A DNA stretch of 64,000 nt from Aerococcus sanguinicola (GTDB taxonomy: Bacteria > Bacillota > Bacilli > Lactobacillales > Aerococcaceae): positions 1,302,001 to 1,366,000 of the forward strand of contig NZ_CP014160.1 of NCBI RefSeq assembly GCF_001543145.1, read 5' to 3'. This document shows positions 26,128-39,650 of the stretch, piece by piece; the first letter of the stretch is position 1, and every line of letters starts with the position of its first letter. The notes under the pieces are model-generated. The model did not search any database, was not told where the DNA came from, and was given only the letters and a program-made list of their open reading frames with translations. Both the position numbers and the translations under genes were made by a program.

Positions 26128-26835
26128 ATGTTAGATATCCGAGATATCCATGTCTCATACGGCATGATTGAGGCTCTCAAAGGAATTGACCTCAAAGTTG
26201 AAGAAGGACAGATTGTTTCCTTGATTGGTTCGAATGGGGCGGGTAAGACGACGACCCTCAAGACCATTTCAGGTCTCTTGCGGCCCACGACAGGGGAAAT
26301 CTTATTTGAAGGTAAGCCCCTACAGAAGATGTCGACCATCCAAATCGTCCGCAATGGGATTTCTCAGGTTCCAGAAGGCCGTCATGTCTTCCCTAAGATG
26401 ACCGTCTATGAAAACCTCTTGATGGGCGCTTATTCACGGACCGACCGTTTACAAATCATTGAAGATATTGAACATATGTTTGAGTTCTTCCCCATTCTAA
26501 AGGAGCGCTTGAACCAAGATGCGGCGACCCTTTCCGGTGGGGAACAGCAGATGCTAGCTATGGCCCGAGCTCTGATGGCCAAGCCAAGGTTACTCTTACT
26601 CGATGAACCCTCCATGGGGCTTGCGCCAATTATTATCCAACAAATCTTTGAGATCATTCAAAAGATCCACAAAGAAGAAGGGACAACGGTGCTCTTGATT
26701 GAACAGAATGCCAAGTCTGCCTTAGAAATCTCAGACTATGCTTATGTGCTTGAAGTCGGTCGGATTACGGCAGAAGGTCGCGGCAGCGAACTCTTAGATT
26801 CAGAAGAAGTCCAAAAAGCCTATCTGGGGGGCTAG
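26128..26835 (+). CDS. livF: Branched-chain amino-acid ABC transporter ATPase LivF
   Basis: A 235-residue ATPase with Walker A GSNGAGKTT, signature LSGGEQQML, Walker B LLLLDEPSMGLAP and the LivF pattern VPEGRHVFPKMTV. ATG 26128 is used because AGGAGG (26111-26116) lies upstream of it, within the end of livG. The GTG at 26116 overlaps that site. It is the last gene of the livJHMGF operon and a strong terminator follows. Confidence 0.93.
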   Translation: MLDIRDIHVSYGMIEALKGIDLKVEEGQIVSLIGSNGAGKTTTLKTISGLLRPTTGEILFEGKPLQKMSTIQIVRNGISQVPEGRHVFPKMTVYENLLMGAYSRTDRLQIIEDIEHMFEFFPILKERLNQDAATLSGGEQQMLAMARALMAKPRLLLLDEPSMGLAPIIIQQIFEIIQKIHKEEGTTVLLIEQNAKSALEISDYAYVLEVGRITAEGRGSELLDSEEVQKAYLGG

Positions 26836-26849
26836 GAAGCCTTCCATTC

Positions 26850-26896
26850 ACTGCATCCTTGCAGGCAGTCTGCCTGGGCAAAGGGTGCAGTTTTTT
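26850..26896 (+). terminator. Terminator of the liv operon
   Basis: The outer stem ACTGCA/TGCAGT with CCTTGC/GCAAAGG pairing surrounds an inner AGGCAG/CTGCCT hairpin, followed directly by TTTTTT (26891-26896). Confidence 0.88.
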
Positions 26897-26968
26897 GCTT
26901 GATGGGCCGGCGACCAAAGTTTCTTTTTCTTGTTCAATTGTGTAAAATAGAAGGAGAGGAGGAATGCT

Positions 26969-27610
26969 ATGGCAAAGCGCAAAAAGTCTCGCTTAAAAAA
27001 ATTTAAATTAGGTAAGCAGCCAGCTCGCTCGCGGAGGCAGAAAATCCTCCTTGGAGCGCTTTTTGTCTTTGCGCTAGGGCTCCTAATTTGGCCATCTATA
27101 AGATTAGAGAGTCATGAGGAAGATCAGACGACAGAGGAATTTTTGGATGAGATTGGGCACTATGCGGCCGCCAATGCCAAGGAATCCGGCGTTCTCCCCA
27201 GCTTGGTGGTAGCTCAAGCAGCCATCGAATCGGACTTTGGCCGTAGCCAGCTCGCCCGCGACTATAATAACCTTTTTGGGCGGAAGGCTTATGGGAGTGA
27301 GCGGGCGGTCCACTTGCCTACCCAGGAATATACGGCGGCTGGTTATGAGACGGTGGAGGCCCCCTTTAAGGTCTACCCCTCTTGGAAGGCAGCGGTAACT
27401 GACCATGGGCGTTTGATGCAGGAGGGAACCGATTGGAATCCAGACCTCTATCTGCCGGTGCGTCAAGCTGAAGATTACAAGACAGCGGCTTACGCCTTGC
27501 AGGAAGCAGGTTATGCAACAGATCCTCACTATGCAGAAAAATTAATTGAAATCATCGAAAGCTATGGTTTAACAAAATATGATAAGCTAGATAAAAATAC
27601 AATATTTTAA
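26969..27610 (+). CDS. Membrane-anchored glucosaminidase (GH73 family)
   Basis: A 213-residue protein with a very basic cytoplasmic N-terminus (Lys/Arg rich, 1-24) and one membrane helix (about 25-43, ILLGALFVFALGLLIW). An extracellular FlgJ/LytG-like glucosaminidase domain follows. The catalytic Glu is in AAIESDFGRS, and the family markers YNNLFGRK and VYPSWKAAVTDH are present. It probably cleaves the glycan strand of peptidoglycan at the wall. There is no LysM or SH3 binding domain; the anchor keeps it near the membrane. A TAAAAT -10 with an upstream TGTG lies about 20 bases before the ribosome site. Confidence 0.87.
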   Translation: MAKRKKSRLKKFKLGKQPARSRRQKILLGALFVFALGLLIWPSIRLESHEEDQTTEEFLDEIGHYAAANAKESGVLPSLVVAQAAIESDFGRSQLARDYNNLFGRKAYGSERAVHLPTQEYTAAGYETVEAPFKVYPSWKAAVTDHGRLMQEGTDWNPDLYLPVRQAEDYKTAAYALQEAGYATDPHYAEKLIEIIESYGLTKYDKLDKNTIF

Positions 27611-27686
27611 ACTTTGCATTTTTAATTCTTTGTGCTATATTAAAAGTAAGTTAAAATCAACTAACAGTCGATTGGAGGGGAATTTG

Positions 27687-28343
27687 GTGGCCAAGACGCA
27701 AAGCTATAAAGATACTGCTTATGAGTATCTTAAAGAACGTATAGATAATAATATTTTGTTGCCTGATACCCACTTGAAGGAAGTTGAAATCGCCAACAAG
27801 TTAGGGATGAGCCGGACGCCTGTACGTCGTGCAATGGCCCAACTTGAAGAAGAAGGTTATGTTAAGATTGAACCTTATAAGGGAGCGGTTGTAATCAAAT
27901 CTTCTTTAACTTCAACGGCTATTGTCGAGCGGCTACAGTTTGTTGAGCTGATGGCTATGCACTTATTCCAACACATGCAAAATAAGGATATTCATGTAGA
28001 CAAGGAAGAATTGCATGAGATAGTTGAAGAAATGGAACGAGGACGAGAGTCGGAAGATGATGCAACTTATTATGCGGCAGAGTTCAAGCTCTTTCGCTTT
28101 TTAGCCTTCTATCATTCCAACTCTTACTTCCGTCAAATTGGCTTAAGTACTATTGCCACCTTGCATGAACTTTATTTAAAAAATGTCAAAGCAGACCAAC
28201 GTAATTTCACAAAAGAACGGAACGAAACCTCGGACGTCTATCCCGAATTCATCCGTGCTATAGAAGAAGCAGACTACCCCAACGCCCGCAAACAAGTAAG
28301 AATATGGATGAACCAACTCATCCTCAACCAAATCAATAGTTAA
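27687..28343 (+). CDS. GntR-family transcriptional regulator
   Basis: A 218-residue regulator. The N-terminal winged helix has the GntR pattern ANKLGMSRTPVRRAMAQLEEEG (about 34-55). The C-terminal part (about 80-218) is helical and resembles an FCD-type effector domain, although its metal-binding histidines are not obvious to me. GTG 27687 lies six bases after GGAGGGG; TTG 27684 is possible. It stands alone. The genes around it suggest no target, so it may regulate distant genes or itself. The tandem family A array begins four bases after the stop. Confidence 0.85.
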   Translation: MAKTQSYKDTAYEYLKERIDNNILLPDTHLKEVEIANKLGMSRTPVRRAMAQLEEEGYVKIEPYKGAVVIKSSLTSTAIVERLQFVELMAMHLFQHMQNKDIHVDKEELHEIVEEMERGRESEDDATYYAAEFKLFRFLAFYHSNSYFRQIGLSTIATLHELYLKNVKADQRNFTKERNETSDVYPEFIRAIEEADYPNARKQVRIWMNQLILNQINS

Positions 28344-28347
28344 CGAA

Positions 28348-28463
28348 GGGTGTGAGGGAGCGCGGGTAGAAGTGGACCTCTGGAGCAAAGTGCCAGAGAA
28401 GACTGCAAGTCTTCGGCGGCACTTTGTGAAGAGGAGCCACTTCTGCGCGACCGAACCCGACTA
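28348..28463 (+). repeat. Family A structured element, tandem copy 2
   Basis: First of four 116-base units. P1 GGGAGCGC/GCGCGACC (two central mismatches), P2 AGAAGTGG/CCACTTCT, P3 CCTC/GAGG, P4 CAAAGTGCC/GGCACTTTG, inner hairpin GAAGACT-GCA-AGTCTTC (28398-28414). The flanks GGGTGTGA, TGGAG, TGAA and GAACCC are conserved. Confidence 0.9.
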
Positions 28464-28468
28464 AAAAA

Positions 28469-28584
28469 GGGTGTGAGACTTGGCGTTTAGACTCGGATGA
28501 TTGGAGCAAGTCAGAATAAGAGCGAAACATTCGCTCGTTTCTGACTTGTGAAATCACTTCGAGTCTGCCAAGTCGAACCCGACT
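28469..28584 (+). repeat. Family A structured element, tandem copy 3
   Basis: The second unit is again exactly 116 bases. P1 GACTTGGC/GCCAAGTC, P2 AGACTCG/CGAGTCT, P3 TGAT/ATCA, P4 CAAGTCAG/CTGACTTG, inner hairpin GAGCGAA/TTCGCTC. All arms are perfect, yet unrelated in sequence to those of copy 2. Spacer to the previous unit is five bases (AAAAA). Confidence 0.9.
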
Positions 28585-28591
28585 AAAAAAA

Positions 28592-28707
28592 GGGTGTGAA
28601 GGCTGGCGCTTAGCTTTCGTTCACTGGAGCAAGTCACCAGAGTAGTCAACCAGACTGCGGCGGAGACTTGTGAAGTGACACGAAAGCTGCCAGCCTGAAC
28701 CCAACTA
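28592..28707 (+). repeat. Family A structured element, tandem copy 4
   Basis: The third unit, 116 bases. P1 AGGCTGGC/GCCAGCCT, P2 AGCTTTCG/CGAAAGCT, P3 TCAC/GTGA, P4 CAAGTC/GACTTG, with a weaker inner hairpin (TAGTC/GACTG). It ends GAACCCAACT, where copies 2 and 3 end GAACCCGACT. Confidence 0.9.
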
Positions 28708-28711
28708 AGCA

Positions 28712-28827
28712 GGGTGTGAGAGGATGCGGGAGAAAGGGAGCTCTGGAGTAAGAGGCCAGAGAAGGCTGGAAGCCTTCGACGGACTTTTATGAAGAGGAGC
28801 CCTTTCTGCATCCTCGAACCCAACTAA
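28712..28827 (+). repeat. Family A structured element, tandem copy 5
   Basis: The fourth unit, 116 bases. P1 GAGGATGC/GCATCCTC, P2 AGAAAGGG/CCCTTTCT, a weak P3 (CTC/GAG), P4 with G-U and mismatched pairs, and inner hairpin GAAGGCT-GGA-AGCCTTC (28761-28777). That hairpin differs from the one in copy 2 by a compensated A-T to G-C pair. The array ends here and a terminator follows. Confidence 0.9.
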
Positions 28828-28846
28828 AGTAAAGCTACCCCAAAAG

Positions 28847-28872
28847 AAGGCCTTTGATCAGGCCTTTTTTTC
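28847..28872 (+). terminator. Terminator after the tandem array
   Basis: AAGGCC (28847-28852) pairs with GGCCTT (28861-28866) around an eight-base loop, with a T run continuing to 28871. It would end a transcript running from the GntR gene through all four elements. Confidence 0.8.
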
Positions 28873-28953
28873 TTGTCTTGATGGGTCCCTGGAGATTGAA
28901 GGGGCGAGGGATAAATGATAGACTTGAGAAGTATTTAGTGAAGGGAGACTAAG

Positions 28954-33443
<4,490 letters not shown>

Positions 33444-33510
33444 AGACCTGGCCAGAGAATTATGCTAAAATAAGAGAAACTAGTTTTTATAATAAGGGGA
33501 AAAATGAGTC

Positions 33511-34644
33511 ATGAAACGATTACACCATAAATTGGGCTTGCTCGTCTGTCTGGCCCTGGCTCTTGCGGGCTGCCAGGGTCCAGACCAGGCCGAGGAAGGT
33601 CAGGCCCAGGAGAGCAGTGGGCAAGCCTCGCAAGCTGAAGAACAAGATGCCCCGGCTCTTTCCATTAACCATTACCCAGCTGCGATTGAAGACGGCCATT
33701 ATAAGATGAGCGAGAGTCGGGGCTTGATGGCCCGGCCAAGTTCAGAAGCCAACCTACGCAACTTTGAAGAGGGCCTCTACCGGATCGCAGAGGGGCAATT
33801 CTCGACGGAAGAATATTACTTCCAAGAAGGTCAATTGATTACACGAGAAATGGCCAACCAGTGGCTAGGGGCTAAGACTAAAGACAATCCGGAGGGGCTC
33901 AACCCCGAAGGCAGTGCCTCGGATAAGCGAGAAGATTACCAGCCTAAGTATCTCAACAGTATTCTAGAATATAATTTCATGAAAAAAGATGCTGAGGATA
34001 ACTACCAGCTGGAAGGAGTCACTATCGGTTTGGCTCTCAATTCAGAAGATACCTTCAGCAATGGAGAAAGCCAGGAAAAAATAAGTATCGACAAGGACCA
34101 AGCCTTGGAACATGGCAAGCAGATTGCAGAAGAAGTGGTGGCACGGATTCGCAAGGATAAAAAATATGCCAAACTTCCTATTCAAGTGGCCCTCTTCTAC
34201 AATGGCCCTACCGATAGTTTAGCTGGTGGATCTTATGCTTCAGAAGTGGTTTCGGTAGCTGGGACGGCCTTCTCGGACTGGGAGAACTATGACACCCAGC
34301 ACCTGGTCTTCGGCGTTGACGATGCGGCAGCTGAGGAGGATAATGTAGCCTTTGCGCGTTTCACTTCCGAAGTTGAAGATTTCTTCCCTCGCCTGAGTGG
34401 CATATCTGGGGTAGGAACATATGAAGAAGGCCGCTTGAGCCAGATTGATATTGAAATCAATACCCAGTTCGATGGCTATTCAGAGCTCGTTGCCCTGGTC
34501 CAACATACCATGAACACGGCCAATACAATCTTTAGGAACAATCGAGGAAGTATTACTATCCGCGTGGAAGGACCGAGTGGCATACGTGCTATTATGGAAA
34601 GGCAAGCGGGCGAGAATAACTTCACTTATGAAATGATCTCCTAA
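33511..34644 (+). CDS. camS: CamS-family sex-pheromone precursor lipoprotein
   Basis: A 377-residue lipoprotein with a basic, hydrophobic signal peptide ending in the lipobox LAGC. The mature domain carries the CamS pattern GLYRIAEGQFSTEEYYFQEG and later FPRLSGISGVGTY. In enterococci and staphylococci the processed signal peptide of CamS acts as a peptide pheromone, while the lipoprotein itself has no proven function. An extended -10 (TGC then TAAAAT at 33466-33471) sits 40 bases upstream, so it can be transcribed separately from ligA. Confidence 0.9.
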   Translation: MKRLHHKLGLLVCLALALAGCQGPDQAEEGQAQESSGQASQAEEQDAPALSINHYPAAIEDGHYKMSESRGLMARPSSEANLRNFEEGLYRIAEGQFSTEEYYFQEGQLITREMANQWLGAKTKDNPEGLNPEGSASDKREDYQPKYLNSILEYNFMKKDAEDNYQLEGVTIGLALNSEDTFSNGESQEKISIDKDQALEHGKQIAEEVVARIRKDKKYAKLPIQVALFYNGPTDSLAGGSYASEVVSVAGTAFSDWENYDTQHLVFGVDDAAAEEDNVAFARFTSEVEDFFPRLSGISGVGTYEEGRLSQIDIEINTQFDGYSELVALVQHTMNTANTIFRNNRGSITIRVEGPSGIRAIMERQAGENNFTYEMIS

Positions 34645-34665
34645 AGACTTGTAGGATCCTTGCCG

Positions 34666-34770
34666 TTGTGACCCTTTTCTGATTATGATAAAATAAGAAG
34701 GATGACAGTCTTTGCTGGAGCTTTTCCAGTTAAGATGTGGCCTTGAACCACCATCTTTTGCTCAACCAGC
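34666..34770 (+). promoter_or_regulatory. Promoter and structured leader of gatCAB
   Basis: TTGTGA (34666-34671), a 17-base spacer and TAAAAT (34689-34694). The leader that follows holds two hairpins: CTGGA/TCCAG (34715-34719, 34725-34729) and AAGATGTGG/CCACCATCTT (34732-34740, 34748-34757, one bulge), the second followed by TTTG. GCTGG of the first hairpin could instead pair with CCAGC at 34766-34770. Confidence 0.5.
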
Positions 34771-34829
34771 TCAGTCAAATTTTGACCTAAATGTAATGTT
34801 ATAAAGTAAGCGACTAAGGAGGCGACAAC

Positions 34830-35135
34830 ATGGAAGTAAACAAAGATTTAATTCAGCATGTTGCAAAATTAGCAAAATTATCCTTTACGGATGAGGAAAT
34901 TGATAAAATTACCGACAAATTCGAAAATATTATCCACATGGTAGACCAGTTAGAGGAAGTGGATACAACAGATACGCCGATTATGACCTGGGGGATTGAT
35001 CTGGAAAATGTCTTGCGCGAAGATGAGCCCGTACCAGGCCCTGGCGCTGACGTGCTCTTGAAGAATGCGCAAACCCCTCGTGATGGTTTTATTGGTGTAC
35101 CAACAGTTATCGATGAAAGTGAGGACAATGCCTAA
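34830..35135 (+). CDS. gatC: Asp-tRNA(Asn)/Glu-tRNA(Gln) amidotransferase subunit C
   Basis: A 101-residue GatC. It clamps around the GatA-GatB interface and stabilises the amidotransferase. The family pattern [15 protein letters not shown] and the C-terminal stretch LRED-x-P, then FIGVPTVI, are present. AGGAGG lies eight bases before ATG 34830. The TAATG overlap with gatA couples translation. The complex converts Glu-tRNA(Gln) to Gln-tRNA(Gln) in bacteria lacking a glutaminyl-tRNA synthetase. Confidence 0.94.
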   Translation: MEVNKDLIQHVAKLAKLSFTDEEIDKITDKFENIIHMVDQLEEVDTTDTPIMTWGIDLENVLREDEPVPGPGADVLLKNAQTPRDGFIGVPTVIDESEDNA

Positions 35136-36589
35136 TGAGTAAGAGATTTGAGGAAACAATCCGTGGCCTGAACCAGCAATTAGTCGATGGCGACATTACA
35201 GCTGTTGAACTGGTTGAAGAGACCATCGCTCGCATCAAAGCTTTAGATGAAACTTACAATGCTTTTATCACTCTGAATGAAGAAGCGGCACTCGAAGCTG
35301 CTAAGGCGAGTGATGAAGCCGGCTACAGCACCGACCGTCCCCTACAAGGGATTCCTTTGGGGATTAAGGACAACATTGTGACGGAAAACTTGCGGACAAC
35401 AGCGGCTTCCCGGATGTTAGAAAATTTTGTTCCAGTCTATAATTCAACGGTCTGCGACCGCTTAGAAGCTGCTGGTGCTATTATTATCGGTAAGTTAAAT
35501 ATGGACGAATTCGCTATGGGCGGGTCTACGGAAACTTCTTATTTCGGTCAAACCCGCAACCCATGGGATACCGACCGGGTTCCTGGTGGTTCTTCCGGTG
35601 GTTCAGCTGCGGCTGTCGCTGGGGGCGAAGTCGTTGCGGCCCTAGGTTCTGATACTGGGGGGTCTATCCGCCAACCGGCTGCTTTCACAGGGATTGTTGG
35701 TCTAAAACCAACTTATGGCCTGGTTTCTCGTTGGGGGCTGATTGCCTTCGGGAGCTCCTTTGACCAGATTGGGCCAATGACCCGGACGGTGGAAGATAAT
35801 GCCATTATTCTCGAAGCCATTGCTGGCCATGATGACCACGACTCAACGACAGCTGACTTGACAGTACCTAAATATAGCCAAAACCTCGATGACGGCATTG
35901 AAGGGCTCAAAGTCGCTGTACCAAAAGAATTCTTCGCTGAAGGCGTCGATGAAAAGGTACAAGAAAATGTCCGTCAAGCCATTGCTAAATTAGAAGAATT
36001 AGGGGCTATTGTTGAAGGAGTCAGCATTCCTCACTTGAAGTACGGTATTCCTGCTTACTATATCCTCGCTTCATCAGAAGCTTCTTCTAACCTCCAACGT
36101 TTTGACGGTGTCCGCTACGGCTACCGAGCAGAAAACGTTAAGGACCTAGAAGATCTCTATGTGCGCACACGGTCTGAAGGTTTCGGACCAGAAGTTAAGA
36201 TGCGTATTATGCTGGGAACTTTTGCCCTTTCTTCCGGTTACTTCGATGCCTACTTCAACAAGGCAGGTAAGGTGCGTTACCTACTCCGTCAAGAGCTGGC
36301 TTCGGTCTTTGAAAAATATGATGTCATTGCAGGACCTGTCTCCACGACACCCGCTTATAAATTGGGTGAGCGCGTCGATGATCCTCTACAAATGTACATG
36401 GCTGACCTCTTAACCGTGCCGGTCAACCTAGCTGGCCTGCCAGGCATGTCGGTTCCAGCCGGATTTGATGAAGATGGCTTGCCAATTGGGCTCCAATTAA
36501 TTGGTAACTACTTCGATGAATCCACGCTCTACAAGACGGCTTATGCCTTCGAACAAGCAACTGACTACCAAAGTAAACACCCAGAATAG
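35135..36589 (+). CDS. gatA: Asp-tRNA(Asn)/Glu-tRNA(Gln) amidotransferase subunit A
   Basis: A 484-residue amidase-signature enzyme that hydrolyses glutamine and passes ammonia to GatB. The Ser-Ser-Lys catalytic set is visible: Lys78 in PLGIKDN, the cis-Ser in GGSSGGS (153-154) and the nucleophile Ser177 in [10 protein letters not shown]. The start ATG shares a base with the gatC stop, and gatB follows 11 bases later with AGGAGG in the gap. Confidence 0.96.
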   Translation: MSKRFEETIRGLNQQLVDGDITAVELVEETIARIKALDETYNAFITLNEEAALEAAKASDEAGYSTDRPLQGIPLGIKDNIVTENLRTTAASRMLENFVPVYNSTVCDRLEAAGAIIIGKLNMDEFAMGGSTETSYFGQTRNPWDTDRVPGGSSGGSAAAVAGGEVVAALGSDTGGSIRQPAAFTGIVGLKPTYGLVSRWGLIAFGSSFDQIGPMTRTVEDNAIILEAIAGHDDHDSTTADLTVPKYSQNLDDGIEGLKVAVPKEFFAEGVDEKVQENVRQAIAKLEELGAIVEGVSIPHLKYGIPAYYILASSEASSNLQRFDGVRYGYRAENVKDLEDLYVRTRSEGFGPEVKMRIMLGTFALSSGYFDAYFNKAGKVRYLLRQELASVFEKYDVIAGPVSTTPAYKLGERVDDPLQMYMADLLTVPVNLAGLPGMSVPAGFDEDGLPIGLQLIGNYFDESTLYKTAYAFEQATDYQSKHPE

Positions 36590-36600
36590 GAGGAAACAGC

Positions 36601-38028
36601 GTGAATTATGAAACAGTCATTGGTCTGGAAGTCCATGTCGAATTAAAGACCAAGTCTAAAGTTTTTTCTAGTGCTCCTACCAGTTTCGGAGCTGCCCCAA
36701 ATGAGAATACCAATGTGGTGGACTGGGGCTATCCAGGCGTTCTGCCTTTCACTAATAAAAAGGCTGTTCATTATGGCTTAAGAGCTGCGACGGCCTTAAA
36801 CTGCCAAGTGAACCCACGTCAATACTTTGACCGGAAGAACTACTTCTACCCAGATAACCCTAAAGCTTATCAAATTTCTCAATTAGATAAGCCACTGGGT
36901 GAACATGGTTATGTCGATATTGAAGTCAATGGAGAGACCAAGCGGATCGGGATTGAACGAATCCACTTGGAAGAAGATGCCGGGAAGAGTATCCACTCTG
37001 GCCAAGGCTCTCTGGTTGACTTAAACCGCCAAGGGACACCCCTTGTTGAAATTGTTTCTGAAGCAGATATGCGCTCGCCTGAAGAAGCCTATGCCTATCT
37101 TGAAAAGATTCGTGAAATCATGATGTTTATCAATGTTTCCGATGTGAAGATGGAAGAAGGCTCGATGCGTTGCGATGCGAATATTTCCCTCCGTCCTTAT
37201 GGGCAAGAAGCTTTCGGAACTAAGACCGAAATTAAGAACTTGAACTCCTTTAACAATGTGCGTCGCGGCCTGGCTTATGAAGAGAAACGCCAAGCTCAGG
37301 TTCTTAACAGCGGTGACCAAATCTTACAATCTACCCTACGTTGGGACGATGCCAATAACAAGACAGTCTTGATGCGGGTTAAGGAAGGAGAAGCGGACTA
37401 CCGTTACTTCCCAGAACCTGATCTGCCTCCATTTACAGTGAGCCAGGAAGAATTAGACCAAATCAAGGCTGACATGCCTGAGATGCCAGACCAACGCCGT
37501 AAACGTTACATTGAAGAATTCGGTCTGCCAGAATACGACGCCAAGGTCTTAACCTTGACCCGTGAAATGTCTGAGTTCTTCGACGCCACGCTAGCTGCGG
37601 GCGCCGATCCGAAGCAAGCGTCGAACTGGTTGATGGGCGAAGTCTCTGCCTACCTAAACGATAATGCCAAGAGCCTTGACGAAATCGGCTTAACAGCTGA
37701 TAACTTAGCGGAAATGATCCAACTTATCCAAGACGGGACGATTTCTAGCAAGATCGGGAAGAAAGTCTTCAAACACCTCGCTGAAGAGGGCGGGTCTGCT
37801 AAGGCCTATGTTGAATCAGCAGGACTGGTTCAAATCTCTGATCCTGAACAATTAGTGCCAATGATTAACGACGTCATTGATGCCAACCCTCAATCCTTGG
37901 AAGACTACCAAGCTGGTAAGAAGAAAGCAATGGGCTTCTTAGTTGGTCAGATTATGAAGGAAACGCGCGGTCAAGCCAACCCACAAGTTGTCAACCAATT
38001 GCTTAAAGAAGAATTAGATAAGCGTTAA
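36601..38028 (+). CDS. gatB: Asp-tRNA(Asn)/Glu-tRNA(Gln) amidotransferase subunit B
   Basis: A 475-residue GatB. The N-terminal cradle domain activates the misacylated tRNA and transfers ammonia ([15 protein letters not shown], then HLEEDAGKS). The helical and YqeY-like tail domains bind the tRNA elbow ([12 protein letters not shown] near the end). The start is GTG 36601 after AGGAGG. It closes the gatCAB operon. Confidence 0.96.
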   Translation: MNYETVIGLEVHVELKTKSKVFSSAPTSFGAAPNENTNVVDWGYPGVLPFTNKKAVHYGLRAATALNCQVNPRQYFDRKNYFYPDNPKAYQISQLDKPLGEHGYVDIEVNGETKRIGIERIHLEEDAGKSIHSGQGSLVDLNRQGTPLVEIVSEADMRSPEEAYAYLEKIREIMMFINVSDVKMEEGSMRCDANISLRPYGQEAFGTKTEIKNLNSFNNVRRGLAYEEKRQAQVLNSGDQILQSTLRWDDANNKTVLMRVKEGEADYRYFPEPDLPPFTVSQEELDQIKADMPEMPDQRRKRYIEEFGLPEYDAKVLTLTREMSEFFDATLAAGADPKQASNWLMGEVSAYLNDNAKSLDEIGLTADNLAEMIQLIQDGTISSKIGKKVFKHLAEEGGSAKAYVESAGLVQISDPEQLVPMINDVIDANPQSLEDYQAGKKKAMGFLVGQIMKETRGQANPQVVNQLLKEELDKR

Positions 38029-38043
38029 GACTGATTCAAATAG

Positions 38044-38073
38044 CTCCCTTGTCTTGGACAGGGGAGTTTTTTT
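38044..38073 (+). terminator. Terminator of gatCAB
   Basis: CTCCCTTGTC and GACAGGGGAG (38044-38053, 38057-38066) form a 10-base stem with one G-U pair and a three-base loop, followed by TTTTTTT. Confidence 0.92.
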
Positions 38074-38261
38074 CTTGCCTCATTTTAAAATCGGATGTCC
38101 TGTTTATTAAGCGATAGCTGGCTTGCTAGTGGGTCCGTCTAAATAATAGGTCAAACACTTTTTCCAAAGAGAGTCCTGCCCTTATTACTGGTATTAAAAT
38201 AAATTGCCATTATAATTAAAGTAAAGAAAACGTTAATGTTAATGAAGGGAAAGGGCTTACT

Positions 38262-39521
38262 ATGGATGCTAAAATAAAAAATATGTTCCACATCGGCCTA
38301 GCCTACTTGGGTGTTATCATTGGGGCAGGATTTGCGAGTGGTAAGGAGATGCTGCAGTACTTTGTTAGTTTTGGCAAAGAGGGAATTTGGGGTGTGGCCC
38401 TGTCGGCATGCCTCTTTGTTATTGGGGGGATCGTCCTCCTTCAGTTTGGCTCTTACTACAAGGCCCAGGAGCACAGCGAACTTTTCAACCATATTTCTTC
38501 GCCCCTGGTGTCAAAAATTATTGATTTTATCATTAATATGAATCTCTTCTGTACGGGCTTTATTATGATTGCGGGAGCGGGGACTAATCTCAACCAGCAG
38601 TTCGGCTTGCCCATCTGGGTGGGGGCCTTGATCTTGTCGGGCCTGGTTATAGTCACTGCCTATATGGATGTGGACCGAGTGACGACTTTGATTGGTGCCA
38701 TTACGCCTTTTGTCATTGTTTTTCTGATTGGGATCCTTATCCATACCCTGATCCAACAGCCTCTGACCTTTGAGGAGGCGATGGCACTATCAGCTAGTCA
38801 ACCGACGACTCTGCCGAATTGGTTGATTTCGACTCTGAATTATTCCTGCCTGGCCTTGATGCTAGCCTTGTCCATGGCAGTTGTGATTGGTGGGGAACAG
38901 TACAGTCCCAAGCAGGCAGGTTTTGGCGGGCTCTTCGGAGGCCTCTTGGTTGGTGCCCTCCTCTTCGCTTCCTTCTTCTCCATTAGCTTGAATATCGACC
39001 AGGTGGCAGGGTCATCCATGCCCCTCTTAGCCCTCTTCAACGCTATTAATCCAACGCTGGGCTTGGTCATGGCGCTGATTATCTTTGGTATGATTTACAA
39101 TACAGCCATCGGAACCTACTATGCCCTAGCCAAGCGGGTGTCGAGAGCCCAACCAGAAAAATTCAGCCGCAATATGATTTTTTTAGTAGCGGTTGGTTTT
39201 GTCCTTTCTTTTATTGGTTTTGAAACCTTAGTGGCCTATCTCTTCCCCTTTATTGGCTATTGTGGCTTCTTCGTGATTGCCCTATTAATCATCCAATGGG
39301 GCCTACGTTACCGCCACATTCATAAAGAGAGCGGCATTCGCGAACGTTTACTGGAACATGAGGAGCGGCGCTTATCGGAGGACTATGACTTTGACCGGGA
39401 GGACGCTGCCCAGATGCGCGACCTTTACGATGAATCGCGTGTGGATAATAAGGAACTATATGATGAAGTGACTGAAATTGGTCAAGAAGAATTTGGTGAA
39501 GATGCGGCTCCTCAAGACTAA
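38262..39521 (+). CDS. YkvI-like polytopic membrane protein
   Basis: A 419-residue protein with about ten transmembrane helices in residues 10-350. It opens with GVIIGAGFASGKEMLQYF, the signature of the YkvI group, distant relatives of amino-acid and sodium symporters. Transport of an amino acid or similar solute is likely but unproven. The last 70 residues are a charged cytoplasmic tail rich in Glu, Asp and Arg with no membrane segment. It is monocistronic, with TATAAT at 38211-38216 but no recognisable -35. Confidence 0.75.
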   Translation: MDAKIKNMFHIGLAYLGVIIGAGFASGKEMLQYFVSFGKEGIWGVALSACLFVIGGIVLLQFGSYYKAQEHSELFNHISSPLVSKIIDFIINMNLFCTGFIMIAGAGTNLNQQFGLPIWVGALILSGLVIVTAYMDVDRVTTLIGAITPFVIVFLIGILIHTLIQQPLTFEEAMALSASQPTTLPNWLISTLNYSCLALMLALSMAVVIGGEQYSPKQAGFGGLFGGLLVGALLFASFFSISLNIDQVAGSSMPLLALFNAINPTLGLVMALIIFGMIYNTAIGTYYALAKRVSRAQPEKFSRNMIFLVAVGFVLSFIGFETLVAYLFPFIGYCGFFVIALLIIQWGLRYRHIHKESGIRERLLEHEERRLSEDYDFDREDAAQMRDLYDESRVDNKELYDEVTEIGQEEFGEDAAPQD

Positions 39522-39549
39522 GATTGAGTACCAGAGACTGAAACAGACT

Positions 39550-39610
39550 AATACCATACAAAGCCCCTGCTCAACACTTGCTGTTAAAAGCAGGGGCTTT
39601 GTATGGTATT
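39550..39610. terminator. Long perfect palindrome between convergent genes
   Basis: Two 22-base arms (39550-39571 and 39589-39610) are perfectly complementary, with a 17-base loop. The core is AAAGCCCCTGC with GCAGGGGCTTT. A true T run is absent outside the arms, so it is an atypical bidirectional terminator between the YkvI-like gene and the gene on the other strand. Confidence 0.7.
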
Positions 39611-39650
39611 CTTCCAAATAAATGAGCTGCTTGATGTGTCAAAGGCTAAC

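Noticed and set aside
28554..28823. 89-codon minus-strand frame across the tandem array
   Set aside because: It lies wholly within the family A units, has no ribosome site and the base changes follow stem pairing rather than codons.
28348..28827. CRISPR-like array (four regular units)
   Set aside because: The conserved parts are short blocks inside a folding unit, not 24-40 base direct repeats separated by unique spacers, and no cas genes are present.
34695..34829. T-box riboswitch before gatCAB
   Set aside because: The T-box core and antiterminator sequence (TGG bulge region) are not found; only simple hairpins can be drawn.
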